Part shown: piece by piece, positions 7,406 to 16,618 of the stretch | Layout of the letters: the number at the start of each line of letters is the position of its first letter | Numbering within the stretch: the stretch's first letter is position 1 | Source of the DNA: an uncultured Bacteroidales bacterium | GTDB taxonomy: Bacteria; Bacteroidota; Bacteroidia; Bacteroidales; F082 | DNA length: 23,686 nt | Assembly: GCA_905234765.1 (NCBI GenBank) | Contig: CAJOIF010000036.1 | Coordinates: 1 to 23,686 of the forward strand | Reading direction: 5' to 3' | Translations under genes and position numbers: made by a program | Notes under the pieces: generated by a model | Seen by the model: only the letters and a program-made list of their open reading frames with translations | Told to the model about the DNA's origin: nothing | The model's database searches: none

Positions 7406-8086
7406 TTACTGCAGCTTGAAGACGACGGGCAGGGTGTACGACACACGCACAGCCTTACCACGCTGCTTGCCGGGTTTCCATTTCGGCATGGTCTTCACCA
7501 CACGCATGGCTTCCTCGTCGCAACCGCCTCCGATGCCACGCAGCACCTTTACGTTGGAGACGCTGCCGTCAGGCTCAACAACGAAGTTGACGAACACACG
7601 GCCTTGGATGCCGCTCTCACGAGCAATCTGAGGATACTTGATGTTCTTTCCGAGGTATTCGTACATTTTGCCATCGCCGCCCGGATAGCTGGGCATTTCT
7701 TCCACGATGGTGAACACTTCGGTTTCCACCACTTCCTCTTCTTCCACTTCGACGGGAACATACTCTTCGATGATTTCGTTTTGTTCCACCTCGGCGTTGA
7801 TTTCGATGTCTTCCACCTCGACGTCGTCGTTCACGATTTCAAGTTGCGTGGTCTGCTTGGGCATCTCCATAGGCTGGGGCTTTTGCTCCTCTTGTTTCGT
7901 GATTTCAACCATTTCTTCGTCAACCACGACCTCTCTGTTGAGCAGGCTCGGGTCGATTTCGCGCTTGTCGTAGCTCTTGTGCTCGAAAGCCAACCAAGCA
8001 ATGAGAAGGCTGATAATCAAGCCTATTTGCGTGAACATGAGCTTTTTGTTCTCAAGATTGGCCTTTGGTGATTTTTTCTCTTCCAT
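7406..8086 (-). CDS. tonB: TonB family energy-transducing protein
   Basis: The 226-aa protein has a basic cytoplasmic N-terminus and one transmembrane helix (about 18-34). Its periplasmic linker is rich in Glu and Val (about 85-130) and not in the usual Pro-Lys. A C-terminal TonB domain (about 138-226) contains YPxxARESGIQGRVFVNFVV and ends SYTLPVVFKLQ. TonB couples the inner-membrane ExbBD motor to outer-membrane TonB-dependent/SusC-type receptors. No exbB or exbD is nearby, as is common for the many TonB paralogues of Bacteroidetes. It has its own promoter-like element and ends at a shared terminator. Confidence 0.92.
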   Translation of the reverse strand: MEEKKSPKANLENKKLMFTQIGLIISLLIAWLAFEHKSYDKREIDPSLLNREVVVDEEMVEITKQEEQKPQPMEMPKQTTQLEIVNDDVEVEDIEINAEVEQNEIIEEYVPVEVEEEEVVETEVFTIVEEMPSYPGGDGKMYEYLGKNIKYPQIARESGIQGRVFVNFVVEPDGSVSNVKVLRGIGGGCDEEAMRVVKTMPKWKPGKQRGKAVRVSYTLPVVFKLQ

Positions 8087-8125
8087 GGTGCTATGTTTTT
8101 GATTTTTTATTTCCTATTTTGGGTG

Positions 8126-8159
8126 CGAAAATAGGAATTATTTGCATATAAAACGCAAA
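8126..8159 (-). promoter_or_regulatory. Putative tonB promoter, variant -7 box
   Basis: On the minus strand TTTG (8156-8159) is followed after 22 nt by TATTTTCG (8126-8133). The -7 box differs from TAnnTTTG at one place (C for T). The tonB start is about 40 nt further on. Confidence 0.5.
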
Positions 8160-8170
8160 TCGGCGGAATT

Positions 8171-8563
8171 TTATTTTTTGTTTCTGAAAAAAAGACAAAA
8201 AACGCTGATTCCTAGGAGGGTTCCGATGGTGTCGGCGAGAAAGTCATACCAGTCGCCGGTACGGGAGGGGACGAGATGTTCTTGTATGATTTCGGTGAGG
8301 CCGCCATAAGCAACGCTGATGATTCCAGCGAGGGTCAAGGCTCTTTTTCGGTAGGCTTTTCCATTGTCGATGAAGGGCTTGCGATAACCCCAGATGCAAC
8401 AGAAAGCGAAAAAGGCATACATGAGAATATGCACCACTTTGTCTAGACCCAAGGCGGGCTTGACACGTGGAAAACAAGAACCCGGAAGTCCTGTGAGAAT
8501 GAGAATGACGATTCCGCACAGGATTCCCGGGATGCTATTTCTTGTCAACTTTTTCAAGTCCAT
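8171..8563 (-). CDS. VanZ-like membrane protein
   Basis: The 130-aa protein has about four hydrophobic segments (about 11-27, 43-60, 76-90, 108-126). It carries the VanZ-family signatures DKVVHILMYAFFAF (41-54) and GGLTEIIQEHLVPSRTGDWYD (from 87), followed by DTIGTLLG. The name comes from the teicoplanin-resistance gene vanZ; the biochemical role is unknown, and nothing here points to antibiotic resistance. It follows gcvH on the same strand. Its start codon lies right beside the palindromic element, and the upstream AAAGGCGAAG that might act as a ribosome site is part of that element. Confidence 0.85.
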   Translation of the reverse strand: MDLKKLTRNSIPGILCGIVILILTGLPGSCFPRVKPALGLDKVVHILMYAFFAFCCIWGYRKPFIDNGKAYRKRALTLAGIISVAYGGLTEIIQEHLVPSRTGDWYDFLADTIGTLLGISVFCLFFRNKK

Positions 8564-8574
8564 AGATTCGCTTC

Positions 8575-8645
8575 GCCTTTTGAAGGCATGTCATACCGAA
8601 CCGAAGGCGAGAGTATCTATGCCTTCAAAAGGCTCGGAATGACAT
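8575..8645. repeat. REP/MITE-like palindromic element between gcvH and vanZ
   Basis: A perfect 15-bp inverted repeat, GCCTTTTGAAGGCAT (8575-8589) and its complement (8619-8633), encloses a 29-nt spacer. Each arm is itself a short hairpin (GCCTT-TTG-AAGGC). Overlapping copies of ATGTCAT-n-CCGA (8588-8599) and, inverted, TCGGAATGACAT (8634-8645) frame it. The TGTCATTCCGA word with GAAGGCGAG is reminiscent of interspersed palindromic repeats seen in many bacterial genomes including Bacteroidetes. It fills almost the whole 94-nt gap. Confidence 0.75.
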
Positions 8646-8657
8646 GGACTTAAGGTA

Positions 8658-9047
8658 TCAACCGATCTTGGCTTCGTAGGCGGCGGCGTCCATCAGGGCG
8701 TCGACATCGGCGGGGTTGTTGACCTTGATCTTGATGATCCAGGCTTCGCCGTAGGGGTCGGTGTTGACGAGCTTGGCGTTTTCTTCGTCGGCCAAGGCTT
8801 CGTTGACTTCGACGATTTCGCCAGCCACGGGCATGAGCAGCTCGGCGGTCGTCTTCACGGCTTCGATGGCGCCAAATTCTTCTTGTGCGTCAAGGGTCTC
8901 GCCCACGATGTCAGGGTCAACATCCACGAAGGTGATGTCGCCAAGTTCATGTTGTGCGTAATCGGTGATGCCGACGTAAGCAGTCTCGCCTTCGAGGCGG
9001 ATCCATTCATCGTCGTTAGTGTACTTCAGATTGGTTGGAATATTCAT
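8658..9047 (-). CDS. gcvH: Glycine cleavage system H protein
   Basis: GcvH carries the swinging lipoyl arm that shuttles the aminomethyl group between the P, T and L proteins of glycine cleavage; H proteins also serve in lipoate relay. The 129-aa protein has the full family fold, with HELGDITFVDVD (33-44) and the lipoylation site EAVKTTAE with Lys65. PVAGEI (73-78) and NPADVDALMDAAAYE near the C-terminus complete it. Length is typical (about 125-130). No gcvP or gcvT is here; the gene instead sits in a block with sprA, vanZ-like and tonB. It has its own promoter-like element in the 80-nt gap after sprA. Confidence 0.96.
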   Translation of the reverse strand: MNIPTNLKYTNDDEWIRLEGETAYVGITDYAQHELGDITFVDVDPDIVGETLDAQEEFGAIEAVKTTAELLMPVAGEIVEVNEALADEENAKLVNTDPYGEAWIIKIKVNNPADVDALMDAAAYEAKIG

Positions 9048-9082
9048 TTTTTGTATGTTTTAAGGTGTTTTTGTATCGGCTG

Positions 9083-9115
9083 CGAAATTACATATTTTAA
9101 CGTCACCATTCACAT
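9083..9115 (-). promoter_or_regulatory. Putative gcvH promoter, variant -7 box
   Basis: On the minus strand TAATTTCG (9083-9090) resembles TAnnTTTG with C at the seventh position. About 20 nt upstream TGTG is the best -33 candidate. It lies in the sprA-gcvH gap, 36 nt before the gcvH start. Confidence 0.4.
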
Positions 9116-9127
9116 TTTGCGAAAAAT

Positions 9128-12100
9128 TTATTGCTGCGACAGGTTGAAGCGTATGGTCACGCCCGCATAGGTGGTGGAGTTGTAGAAGTTGTTGGCCACG
9201 AACGGGTCAGCCATGTCACGCTTGAAGAAGAGCTGTGCGCTGAGTTGCTTTCCGAAGGTGTAGTCGGCAGTGACGTAGATGTTGATCTTGTTTTGTCCGG
9301 CCGACACCTGGCTGTTGTACTCGTCGATGCGGCGGAGGATGGTCACGTCTCTCTTGAATCCGATATCCAGCTTGAGGACAAGGTCGTTGCTGATGCTCTT
9401 GCCTTTGCCGCCGCCATTGTTGTTATTGTTGCTTACAGTGGTCATGGTGAAATTCAGGCCTTTGATGCGGTAGCCCGCGCCGAAGACGAATTCCCTTCCG
9501 TTCACTTCGGTGAGCTGGTTGTTGGAGAAACTGAGCGTCAGTGAGCGCGACTTCTTGAATTGGAAGTTGCCGCTCAGTGAGTTCTGCAGTCCCAAGTCGA
9601 TACCGATGAGGGGCATGTATTGCTCAGTGAGCACCATCTGCTGGATGTCGTATTGCGGGACGAGGAGGTTTGAGTTCTCGTAGGTCTGTATGGTGTTGTC
9701 GGGGTCGTAATACACGTTGGAGGCCCAGGCACTGATGGAGTAATTCGACTTGTAGGAATGGGTGAGGCTCACGGTCTTGAAAATCTTGGAGACGGCTGGG
9801 ATGTTGGTCAGGCCGTTGTAAGTGATATTCCAGTTGGGCAAGGGGATGAGCGGGAAGGGGGTAAGGCTGGTTTTTTCAGGGTCGTGGCCCGTGTAGGCAG
9901 CGATGAAGCTGTACATGAGCACTTCGGGTGAGGAGGCACTGTAGCCCACAGGGAACATGTCGCCCGCAATGCTGTCGTAGTAGAATTCGTTGATGCCTTC
10001 AACCCACATGGTGTTGCTTTGGGCAAGACGCTCGGCGATGGTTTTGCGGTAGGCGAGCATGTTGTCGAAGAGTGTCGACGTGAGATCGTCAATGGAGGTA
10101 TTGACAAATGAGGTGTTCCACATGAGATAGCTGGTGTTGAAACTGCCGCCATTGGTGGGGGTGTAGGTCTCGAACTGCTGCAACTCGTCGCTGAAGCGGA
10201 AGTAATGCTGGTAGTTCTCGGAGTAGTTACGGGTGCCGGTGAAGTCGATCTTCAGGCCTTTGAACGGCTCGGCGTTGACGCGGTAGTTGATGACTTCGGT
10301 CTTGCGCCGCTGGTATGGCTGGGCAAGAATCGAGTCGCGGGTCAGCCATCCGCCGGCTTCAACGGGGTCGATGCTGTTGGCAATGGCCTTGCTGAAGATG
10401 TCGGCGTCTTCGCCGAAGCTGTTGCCCAAAACAAAGCCGATGCCAGGCGACCATCCGTTGGTACTCAATCCGATGAGGTTAGCCTTGGGCATGTAACCAG
10501 GCAACGTCTGTCCATTACCGAGGGTGTAAGTACCCGACACTTTCTTGACCAAAGTAAGCACCCTCAAACCGTTGTCGAGAACCATCTTGCCATAGTTCAC
10601 CTTGGGCTTTTTGTTGGTGGAGTCGACGGTCTTCTCATCGTCTTCTTTATTCTTATTGTTTTTGCCCTTGTCCTTGTCACGGTTGTTGTTGCCACGACGG
10701 CTCGGCGAGTTGAGGCTTTTCAGGTAGGGAATCTTGTTATACAGTTTGGAGAGGTCGAGGGTGGCGTTGCCTTGGATGTTGTTGGAGTTTTCGATGGTGT
10801 TACCCAAACGGTCCTGCACCGACAAGGCCGAAGCGGTCCAATAGTAAGTGCCTTGGTAGCTTGCGGTAACATTGATCCAGTTGAGAATCGGGATTTTGTT
10901 GATGGGCAACGTATAGTTGACATTGGCGTTCTGTTGGAATCTCGAAATGGTACCGAGATGTTTCAATCCGTCCTTGATGGTGTCGCGGTTTTTCTGCCAA
11001 GTCTCGGGGTCTTCTGAACGGTCCACATAGCCTGCAGGCTCATAGATGTAGGCTTGGGCCTGTGCCGAATAATCGAAGGTGAGGGCCTTGGTGAGGTCGT
11101 AGCGCAGTTGGTAGTTGCGGCTCCAGTCCCATTGCTTGGAGAAGGTGGGCGTGATGATGATCTCGCCGCCGCTCTTGTTGCGCATCTCGCGTTCGGAGAA
11201 CATGCGGTTCATCTCAGTGTTGAAGACGATGCTCTTCGGTGCATAGAAGAAGTTGATGTCCTTGAACAGCTGCATGGAGGGCTTGGAGGCCCATTTGGCT
11301 TTGGCGAAAGGCTCTACGGGTTTCGGGTTGCCGGCGTAGTTGTATCCTATGCCGCCACGGTAGTTCTTGGTGAGGTAATACTTGATGTCGGTGTTTTCCT
11401 GATAGGTCTCGCTGAAACTGAACGAGAGGTTGAAGTTCTCGATGTCATAGAAATGCACCTTCGGCATGTTAGGACGGTTGTTTCCGAGGGATCTGTTGGG
11501 GTCTCTCGGGTTTTCTTTGGGTTTCTCCGTGCCTTCATCGTCGTCTTTACGCTTTTTCTGGACGCGCTCTTTGCGGACGTTCATGAAGTTGATGTTCCTA
11601 TGGCGCGTGTAATCGTGAATCTTGGAGCTGAGTTCTTCGCGTTCCTCATCACTATCCAAAGCTTTGAGGGCATCTTTCAGCTTGATGTCGGGGTCGTAGG
11701 GGTTGTAAAGCGGGGTGATGGTGTTGAAGCCGTAGTCGAAGTGCATTGGGACTTTGAGGCCTGTGTTCGGTATGAACTTGCCTAATTCGATGTCGGTGGC
11801 CACATTGAAGGCGGAGTTGGCCTCAAAGGTGTTGCTCTTGATGTCACTATCCAAGGCACCGAAACCGGCCGAACTGTAAGTGCCTGTCACCGAAACACGA
11901 CCCAAGTCGGCGAGGGTGGCTTCCACACGGCCTGTGGCGGCCACGCCACCGTTGCTGTTCAAGTCGGTGAGACGCAACTCGTTGATCCACACCACTGCAC
12001 TCTTGGTCAGGCCGTCGTCGTTGCTGGCGAGGTTTTGTCGCTTCGGGTTGCGGATACCGATCATCATGGCTTCCACGTCACTGATGCTCGGGTTACCGAT

Positions 12101-15100
12101 GACTTTTATGGTGTGGTAGTAGTCTTCGCCGTCGACGGTGCCTTTCTTGTCTTTCTCGGAATAGATGTAGTTGAGGCGCACGTTGCTGTTGGGCTGGTTC
12201 ATGGCTTCGTTGCGGCGTTGTTTCACTTCCACAAGGTCTTCCAACTTAATCTCTATGTTGTTGATTTCAGGCCAGATGGCATCCTTATTGGTGTAGGGAG
12301 TGCCCCAGGCGGTCACCTTCAGCGGCACCTCATACTCGTAGTAATTCTCGGTGAAGTCAGTACCCAGTCGCATGAAGACGGTGAGGTCTTGGTCGTCCAA
12401 GGGGTCATCTTCGTGGGCGGCCTCGGCGTGGACGAACATCTTGAGGTATTTGTACTGTCGCAGGTCGAAGTCGGCGGTCTTGTAAATGGCGCGTCCGTCG
12501 CCGTCGGTGAGGTTTTGGACCGTCATCTGAAGCGACTGCTCGTTGATGCGGGTGGTCTGCACCGTTCCGACCATGAGTTCCTGCTGGATGCCGGGTGGGA
12601 TGACATACGGCACAGGCTCGCGGCGGCTGTTCTCGTCGATGCTGACAGCGGAGATGTCGAAGGTGGTTTCGTTGTTGATGTCGTCAGGGATGTATTCTCC
12701 TGGTGCCTGGATGCTTTGCGAGTAGGTTCTCCATTCTCCTTTGACGAGATCCATGGTGGCGAAACGCAGCACGATGGGACGCTCGAATCCTGTGACAAAC
12801 ATACGCATGAAACGGATGGACGAGTAGTCGTCAATGTGACCGATCACTTTGTCGGGCTGTTTGATGGGGATGCGGAACTGGTACCAAGTGACACCGCCAG
12901 TCTGTCCGTTGGGCAACGAGACGTTGGTCGACTCGAAGATGTCGGCAATGTGGTTGCGGCCTACAACCATCTTAGTGGGGTCGAGGTCGATGGTGTATTG
13001 GTAGTAGCGTTCCGACTCGCTCAGGGTGTTGTCGCCGTTGATGTCTTCCGCGTTGGGGATGGTGGAGTTGCTGGTGGTGTAACTCTCGGTCTGCTGTTGG
13101 TCGGAGGGCGAGTTGCCTTCCGGGCCGTTGTAGTTCTTGTAACGTTCCAAGATGCTTGAGTGGGTAGCATCGGTGTCCCATTCCGTCGAGCGGAAATAGT
13201 GGTAATCGTCGCCCGATGGGTCGTTACTGGCTTTGGTATAGGCCTTTGCGCCTTCGCCGAAACGGTTGCGGATAAGGTTCAGATAGGTGTCTTCAAAGAA
13301 ATTGCGTTCGTCCTCGTCGCGCAGACCATCGTAACCGACGTCTTGGTACTGACGTGCCGACGACTCGTTGCTGAAGGTGCCTACGAGGTCTTGCAAGGTA
13401 GGCACGCGGCCCCAAATGGTGGTGTCAACATGCTCCACGACTTCGGAAGTGGGCAGTCCGTTCTCGTAGAACTTGCGGCCGTCGCGGAGGATGTCTTCGG
13501 AGATGTCACCGAAGTTGATGTAGAGTTTACCGGGGTTGTTTTGGTATTCCTCATCGGCAAAGGGGTCCATCAGCCAGAATTCGAGGTATTCGATGTTGGT
13601 GGCTTCAAAGTCGGTGGTTTCCATCCTGCGCATGATACCTGCCCAGCGGCTTCTCGGGTCGATGAGTTTGCCGTCGGCGTCGATACCGGCCGAATAGGGA
13701 GTGGGTGACACGTCGTAGTTGTATGGGCCTCTTTCCTCTGGATAGTAGGCCAAGTTGAGCACACTCATATTGGTCTGTGTGCCAGTGGCGATGTCCTTGG
13801 TGGGGAATAGCTCGGTTTCAAGCACCTGACGGACACTGTTCTTCGACAGTTCCTCATTGGTGACGTTGCTGGGCCGTTGGTTATAGTATTTGTCGTAGAA
13901 CACCGAGTTGTCGATGACGTACCAGGCGAGTTTGGCGCGGTTCATGCCGTAGGCGAGGCCTGTGTTGGAGGCGGCTTCAGGGAAGAGGTCGTTTTGGTTC
14001 TGTGGGGTGCTGGCCATGACCCAAAGCGTAGGCAGACGCAGGTCGATGGTTGACTTGGCCCCTTCAAAGTCGTCGATGTAAGAAGTGCCGCGTTCGCTGG
14101 CTGAGCGCGACAGGCCCGGGATGAAACGGGCGAACTCACCATCCACGTTGATGCGCGACGGTGCTTTGGTGCTGATGCCTGGCAAAGCGTTGATGAAGCT
14201 GGTCAGCCAACGGGCCTCGGTGTGGTAGCTGACATCGCCGCCGTAGATGGTGTTGGCGATGGCTTCCTCACCATAGTTGATTTTCTGGGTGTAGGAACGC
14301 TCGCCAAGGTAAAGTATGGTACCGCCCATGCGGAAGTCTTGCGAGAACTCATGCTCGACACGGGTGCCTAAGAAGGTTTTCTTCAAAGCGCTGAAGCCAG
14401 AGTTAGCTTCCAAAGCGATGTTGATGGGCGTACCTGAATTGAGGATGCCTTCGTTGATGATGGTGACGCGACCCAAAGTGTAGTCAACGGTATAGTCTAC
14501 GTTCTCAACGAGTTGTGCGCCTCCTGCGGTCACGGTGACCGAGCCTTGCGCCACGTTCATGGCGTTGAGGCTGATCTCGCTGCCCGACTGCGACGAGTAG
14601 TAACCCTTCAAGCTGAACTTGTTCTTCTCAGAGAATTGTTCAGCCAAGGTTTTGGTGGTCGTATACAGGGAGTCGTAGGCGTATTTGTCGGCCAGATTGG
14701 GTTCGTTGGGGAAGACGTCGGTGCGGATGTGTTTTCCGAAAGGCTCCAGATAGGGGAAGAAGATGCGTCCGTTCGATGAGTTGATGGTGCCGCCTTGGGT
14801 GGCCGCTTGGTCGATGAAGTCAAACACGCCGTCGCCGCCTGGGGCGGGGTTGTTTTGCGAGGTCAGGTGGTCCAAGCCCATCAGGTAAAGCAACGACACG
14901 CCTTTTTGCGATCCTTCCGTGAAGTAACCCATCGGAGTGGTGTTGGAGTTGCCGTTGTAGAAGATGTAAAGCATGAAGTCGGACGAACTGACTTGGTAGG
15001 CCCTGAAGTTGTACACGTTCTTCATCATCAGGTTCCAAATGGGCATCTTGGTGTTGACGGTGGTGCCACGCAGGAGCTTGGTGACCAGTACGTTGGGTGC

Positions 15101-16600
15101 GTTGATGCCTTGGTCGGAGAATTCACCGACTTGGTACACTTCATCGGAACCGACGATAGTATATTGGTAGGCCACGGCCAATGACTGGTTTGGGTTGAGC
15201 GTGACGTTGAGGGAGATGAAACCCAGTTTGGAGTTCAGCGAGAATTCAGAGGAACTCAGACGTCGGGCGTTTTCCACCTTCTCGAAGTCGCGGCCCGACA
15301 CCATGTAACTTGTCTTGCCGATGCGCATGGGGTCGTTGGTCATGTAATTGGTCACCGAACTGATGTTGCGTATCTGGGTGGTGTCCATGCGGGTGAGCAG
15401 GTTGTTGGCGGCGTTGCGCGGATAGATGCGGCTGGTGTTGGCAGGAGTGATTTCCTCGTTGGAGATCCAATCTTCCTTGCCTTCCGCCAAGTCGGTGAGG
15501 GCGAGGATGTTACGGGTGTTCTGTGAAGATGCGTTGGTGTTGGTGATCCATACCTCAATCTTCGTGATGTTGATGCTCGAAGTGACGGTGGGTAGGGTGG
15601 AGAGGGCGGCCTCGTATTGGTCGCGGAAATACTGGCTGAGGAAGAAGTGTCGGTTTTCTTCGTAGTCCAAGCAGCTGAGTTCGAATTCGTTGGTCTGTGC
15701 GCCTCCTTGCACGGTGATGTTCTGCGATTCGCTCTCTTGATAGGAAACGATGGACGAAATGGTGGTTCTGCCGAATTTCAGTTTGCTCTTGATACCGAAC
15801 AGTTGTTGGGTGCCCTTGATGAGGGTGCTGTTGAGTGGAAAGTTGACGTTACCAGCTTCCAAGAGTTGGATGATTTCGTCTTCCTTGCCGGTGTATTTCA
15901 GGTCGAGCTTGTCTTGGTAGTTGAAGGTGGCCTTGGTGTTCTTGTTGATGTTGAAGGTGATTTTTTCACCGATTTTGGCCATGACGTTCATCTGGATGTC
16001 CATGTCCATGATGAAGTCGTTGTGTTTCTTGCGGCGTTCGCTGAAGGAAGGGTCGTCGCGGTAGGTGTATTTGTCGCCGAAGGTGAGGTCGACGGAGCCT
16101 TGGGGGCGGATTTCGACGGTGTTGCTGCCGAAGATGGTCTCGAAGGCCTTGCCGCCGATATACATTTTGGGGATGAGTGAGTTGCCGTTGTTGGCGGCGT
16201 TGGCGTTTTGGCTGCGGCGTTCTTTCCAGTATTCCTGTATGCCTTTCTGGTTCTGGTATTTGAGGAAGTCGCTTTCCGACAGGGTCATCGGCGGGTCGTA
16301 GTAGAAGTCACCGATGCGGCGTTTGAAGGTGTATTGGTGAGTGACGGGGTCGTAGATGATTTCAGTGCTGTAGTTGGCCGGGTCGTTGAGGTAGAGCGGC
16401 GACTGCTTGTTGAGGTCTTGGATGGGGTTGCCCGTAGTGGTGGGGATGGGGTAGATGATCTTGGTCGTGTCAGGTTCAACGGTGTAGGGGTCGTAGGTGT
16501 AGGGCAGGGGTAACGGTAATAAATCGGCAGCCGTCAGTCGTGCAAAAGGCAACAGGACGGATGCCGCGATAAGAAACAGGAGGATATGGCGTTTTGTCAT
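9128..16600 (-). CDS. sprA: T9SS outer-membrane translocon protein SprA/Sov
   Basis: SprA (Sov in Porphyromonas) forms the very large single-chain beta-barrel through which T9SS cargo crosses the outer membrane. The 2490-aa length matches the family (roughly 2400-2500). A signal peptide (about 1-25, ending LTAAD) is followed by a SprA N-terminal-type region. The chain is dominated by amphipathic strands, with alternating aromatic and polar residues, and ends in a strand closing FNLSQQ. Two charged low-complexity insertions are visible: about 1670-1705 (KKRKDDDEGTEKPKEN) and about 1960-1995 (RDKDKGKNNKNKEDDEK); they are likely loops. It starts 18 nt after ruvA on the same strand, so the two are probably co-transcribed. 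Substrates in this window with CTDs are the fragment at the left edge and the 269-aa protein upstream of ruvA. Confidence 0.97.
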   Translation of the reverse strand: MTKRHILLFLIAASVLLPFARLTAADLLPLPLPYTYDPYTVEPDTTKIIYPIPTTTGNPIQDLNKQSPLYLNDPANYSTEIIYDPVTHQYTFKRRIGDFYYDPPMTLSESDFLKYQNQKGIQEYWKERRSQNANAANNGNSLIPKMYIGGKAFETIFGSNTVEIRPQGSVDLTFGDKYTYRDDPSFSERRKKHNDFIMDMDIQMNVMAKIGEKITFNINKNTKATFNYQDKLDLKYTGKEDEIIQLLEAGNVNFPLNSTLIKGTQQLFGIKSKLKFGRTTISSIVSYQESESQNITVQGGAQTNEFELSCLDYEENRHFFLSQYFRDQYEAALSTLPTVTSSINITKIEVWITNTNASSQNTRNILALTDLAEGKEDWISNEEITPANTSRIYPRNAANNLLTRMDTTQIRNISSVTNYMTNDPMRIGKTSYMVSGRDFEKVENARRLSSSEFSLNSKLGFISLNVTLNPNQSLAVAYQYTIVGSDEVYQVGEFSDQGINAPNVLVTKLLRGTTVNTKMPIWNLMMKNVYNFRAYQVSSSDFMLYIFYNGNSNTTPMGYFTEGSQKGVSLLYLMGLDHLTSQNNPAPGGDGVFDFIDQAATQGGTINSSNGRIFFPYLEPFGKHIRTDVFPNEPNLADKYAYDSLYTTTKTLAEQFSEKNKFSLKGYYSSQSGSEISLNAMNVAQGSVTVTAGGAQLVENVDYTVDYTLGRVTIINEGILNSGTPINIALEANSGFSALKKTFLGTRVEHEFSQDFRMGGTILYLGERSYTQKINYGEEAIANTIYGGDVSYHTEARWLTSFINALPGISTKAPSRINVDGEFARFIPGLSRSASERGTSYIDDFEGAKSTIDLRLPTLWVMASTPQNQNDLFPEAASNTGLAYGMNRAKLAWYVIDNSVFYDKYYNQRPSNVTNEELSKNSVRQVLETELFPTKDIATGTQTNMSVLNLAYYPEERGPYNYDVSPTPYSAGIDADGKLIDPRSRWAGIMRRMETTDFEATNIEYLEFWLMDPFADEEYQNNPGKLYINFGDISEDILRDGRKFYENGLPTSEVVEHVDTTIWGRVPTLQDLVGTFSNESSARQYQDVGYDGLRDEDERNFFEDTYLNLIRNRFGEGAKAYTKASNDPSGDDYHYFRSTEWDTDATHSSILERYKNYNGPEGNSPSDQQQTESYTTSNSTIPNAEDINGDNTLSESERYYQYTIDLDPTKMVVGRNHIADIFESTNVSLPNGQTGGVTWYQFRIPIKQPDKVIGHIDDYSSIRFMRMFVTGFERPIVLRFATMDLVKGEWRTYSQSIQAPGEYIPDDINNETTFDISAVSIDENSRREPVPYVIPPGIQQELMVGTVQTTRINEQSLQMTVQNLTDGDGRAIYKTADFDLRQYKYLKMFVHAEAAHEDDPLDDQDLTVFMRLGTDFTENYYEYEVPLKVTAWGTPYTNKDAIWPEINNIEIKLEDLVEVKQRRNEAMNQPNSNVRLNYIYSEKDKKGTVDGEDYYHTIKVIGNPSISDVEAMMIGIRNPKRQNLASNDDGLTKSAVVWINELRLTDLNSNGGVAATGRVEATLADLGRVSVTGTYSSAGFGALDSDIKSNTFEANSAFNVATDIELGKFIPNTGLKVPMHFDYGFNTITPLYNPYDPDIKLKDALKALDSDEEREELSSKIHDYTRHRNINFMNVRKERVQKKRKDDDEGTEKPKENPRDPNRSLGNNRPNMPKVHFYDIENFNLSFSFSETYQENTDIKYYLTKNYRGGIGYNYAGNPKPVEPFAKAKWASKPSMQLFKDINFFYAPKSIVFNTEMNRMFSEREMRNKSGGEIIITPTFSKQWDWSRNYQLRYDLTKALTFDYSAQAQAYIYEPAGYVDRSEDPETWQKNRDTIKDGLKHLGTISRFQQNANVNYTLPINKIPILNWINVTASYQGTYYWTASALSVQDRLGNTIENSNNIQGNATLDLSKLYNKIPYLKSLNSPSRRGNNNRDKDKGKNNKNKEDDEKTVDSTNKKPKVNYGKMVLDNGLRVLTLVKKVSGTYTLGNGQTLPGYMPKANLIGLSTNGWSPGIGFVLGNSFGEDADIFSKAIANSIDPVEAGGWLTRDSILAQPYQRRKTEVINYRVNAEPFKGLKIDFTGTRNYSENYQHYFRFSDELQQFETYTPTNGGSFNTSYLMWNTSFVNTSIDDLTSTLFDNMLAYRKTIAERLAQSNTMWVEGINEFYYDSIAGDMFPVGYSASSPEVLMYSFIAAYTGHDPEKTSLTPFPLIPLPNWNITYNGLTNIPAVSKIFKTVSLTHSYKSNYSISAWASNVYYDPDNTIQTYENSNLLVPQYDIQQMVLTEQYMPLIGIDLGLQNSLSGNFQFKKSRSLTLSFSNNQLTEVNGREFVFGAGYRIKGLNFTMTTVSNNNNNGGGKGKSISNDLVLKLDIGFKRDVTILRRIDEYNSQVSAGQNKINIYVTADYTFGKQLSAQLFFKRDMADPFVANNFYNSTTYAGVTIRFNLSQQ

Positions 16601-16618
16601 TATTCTTTCTTAGTTGGT

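Noticed and set aside
7271..8071. Plus-strand frame of 266 codons antisense to tonB
   Set aside because: His/Phe/Asp-rich shadow of the acidic TonB linker; tonB has clear domain features and spans the same bases.
12035..13159. Plus-strand frame of 374 codons inside sprA
   Set aside because: Antisense shadow produced by sprA codon bias, like several others on this strand; no recognisable domain.
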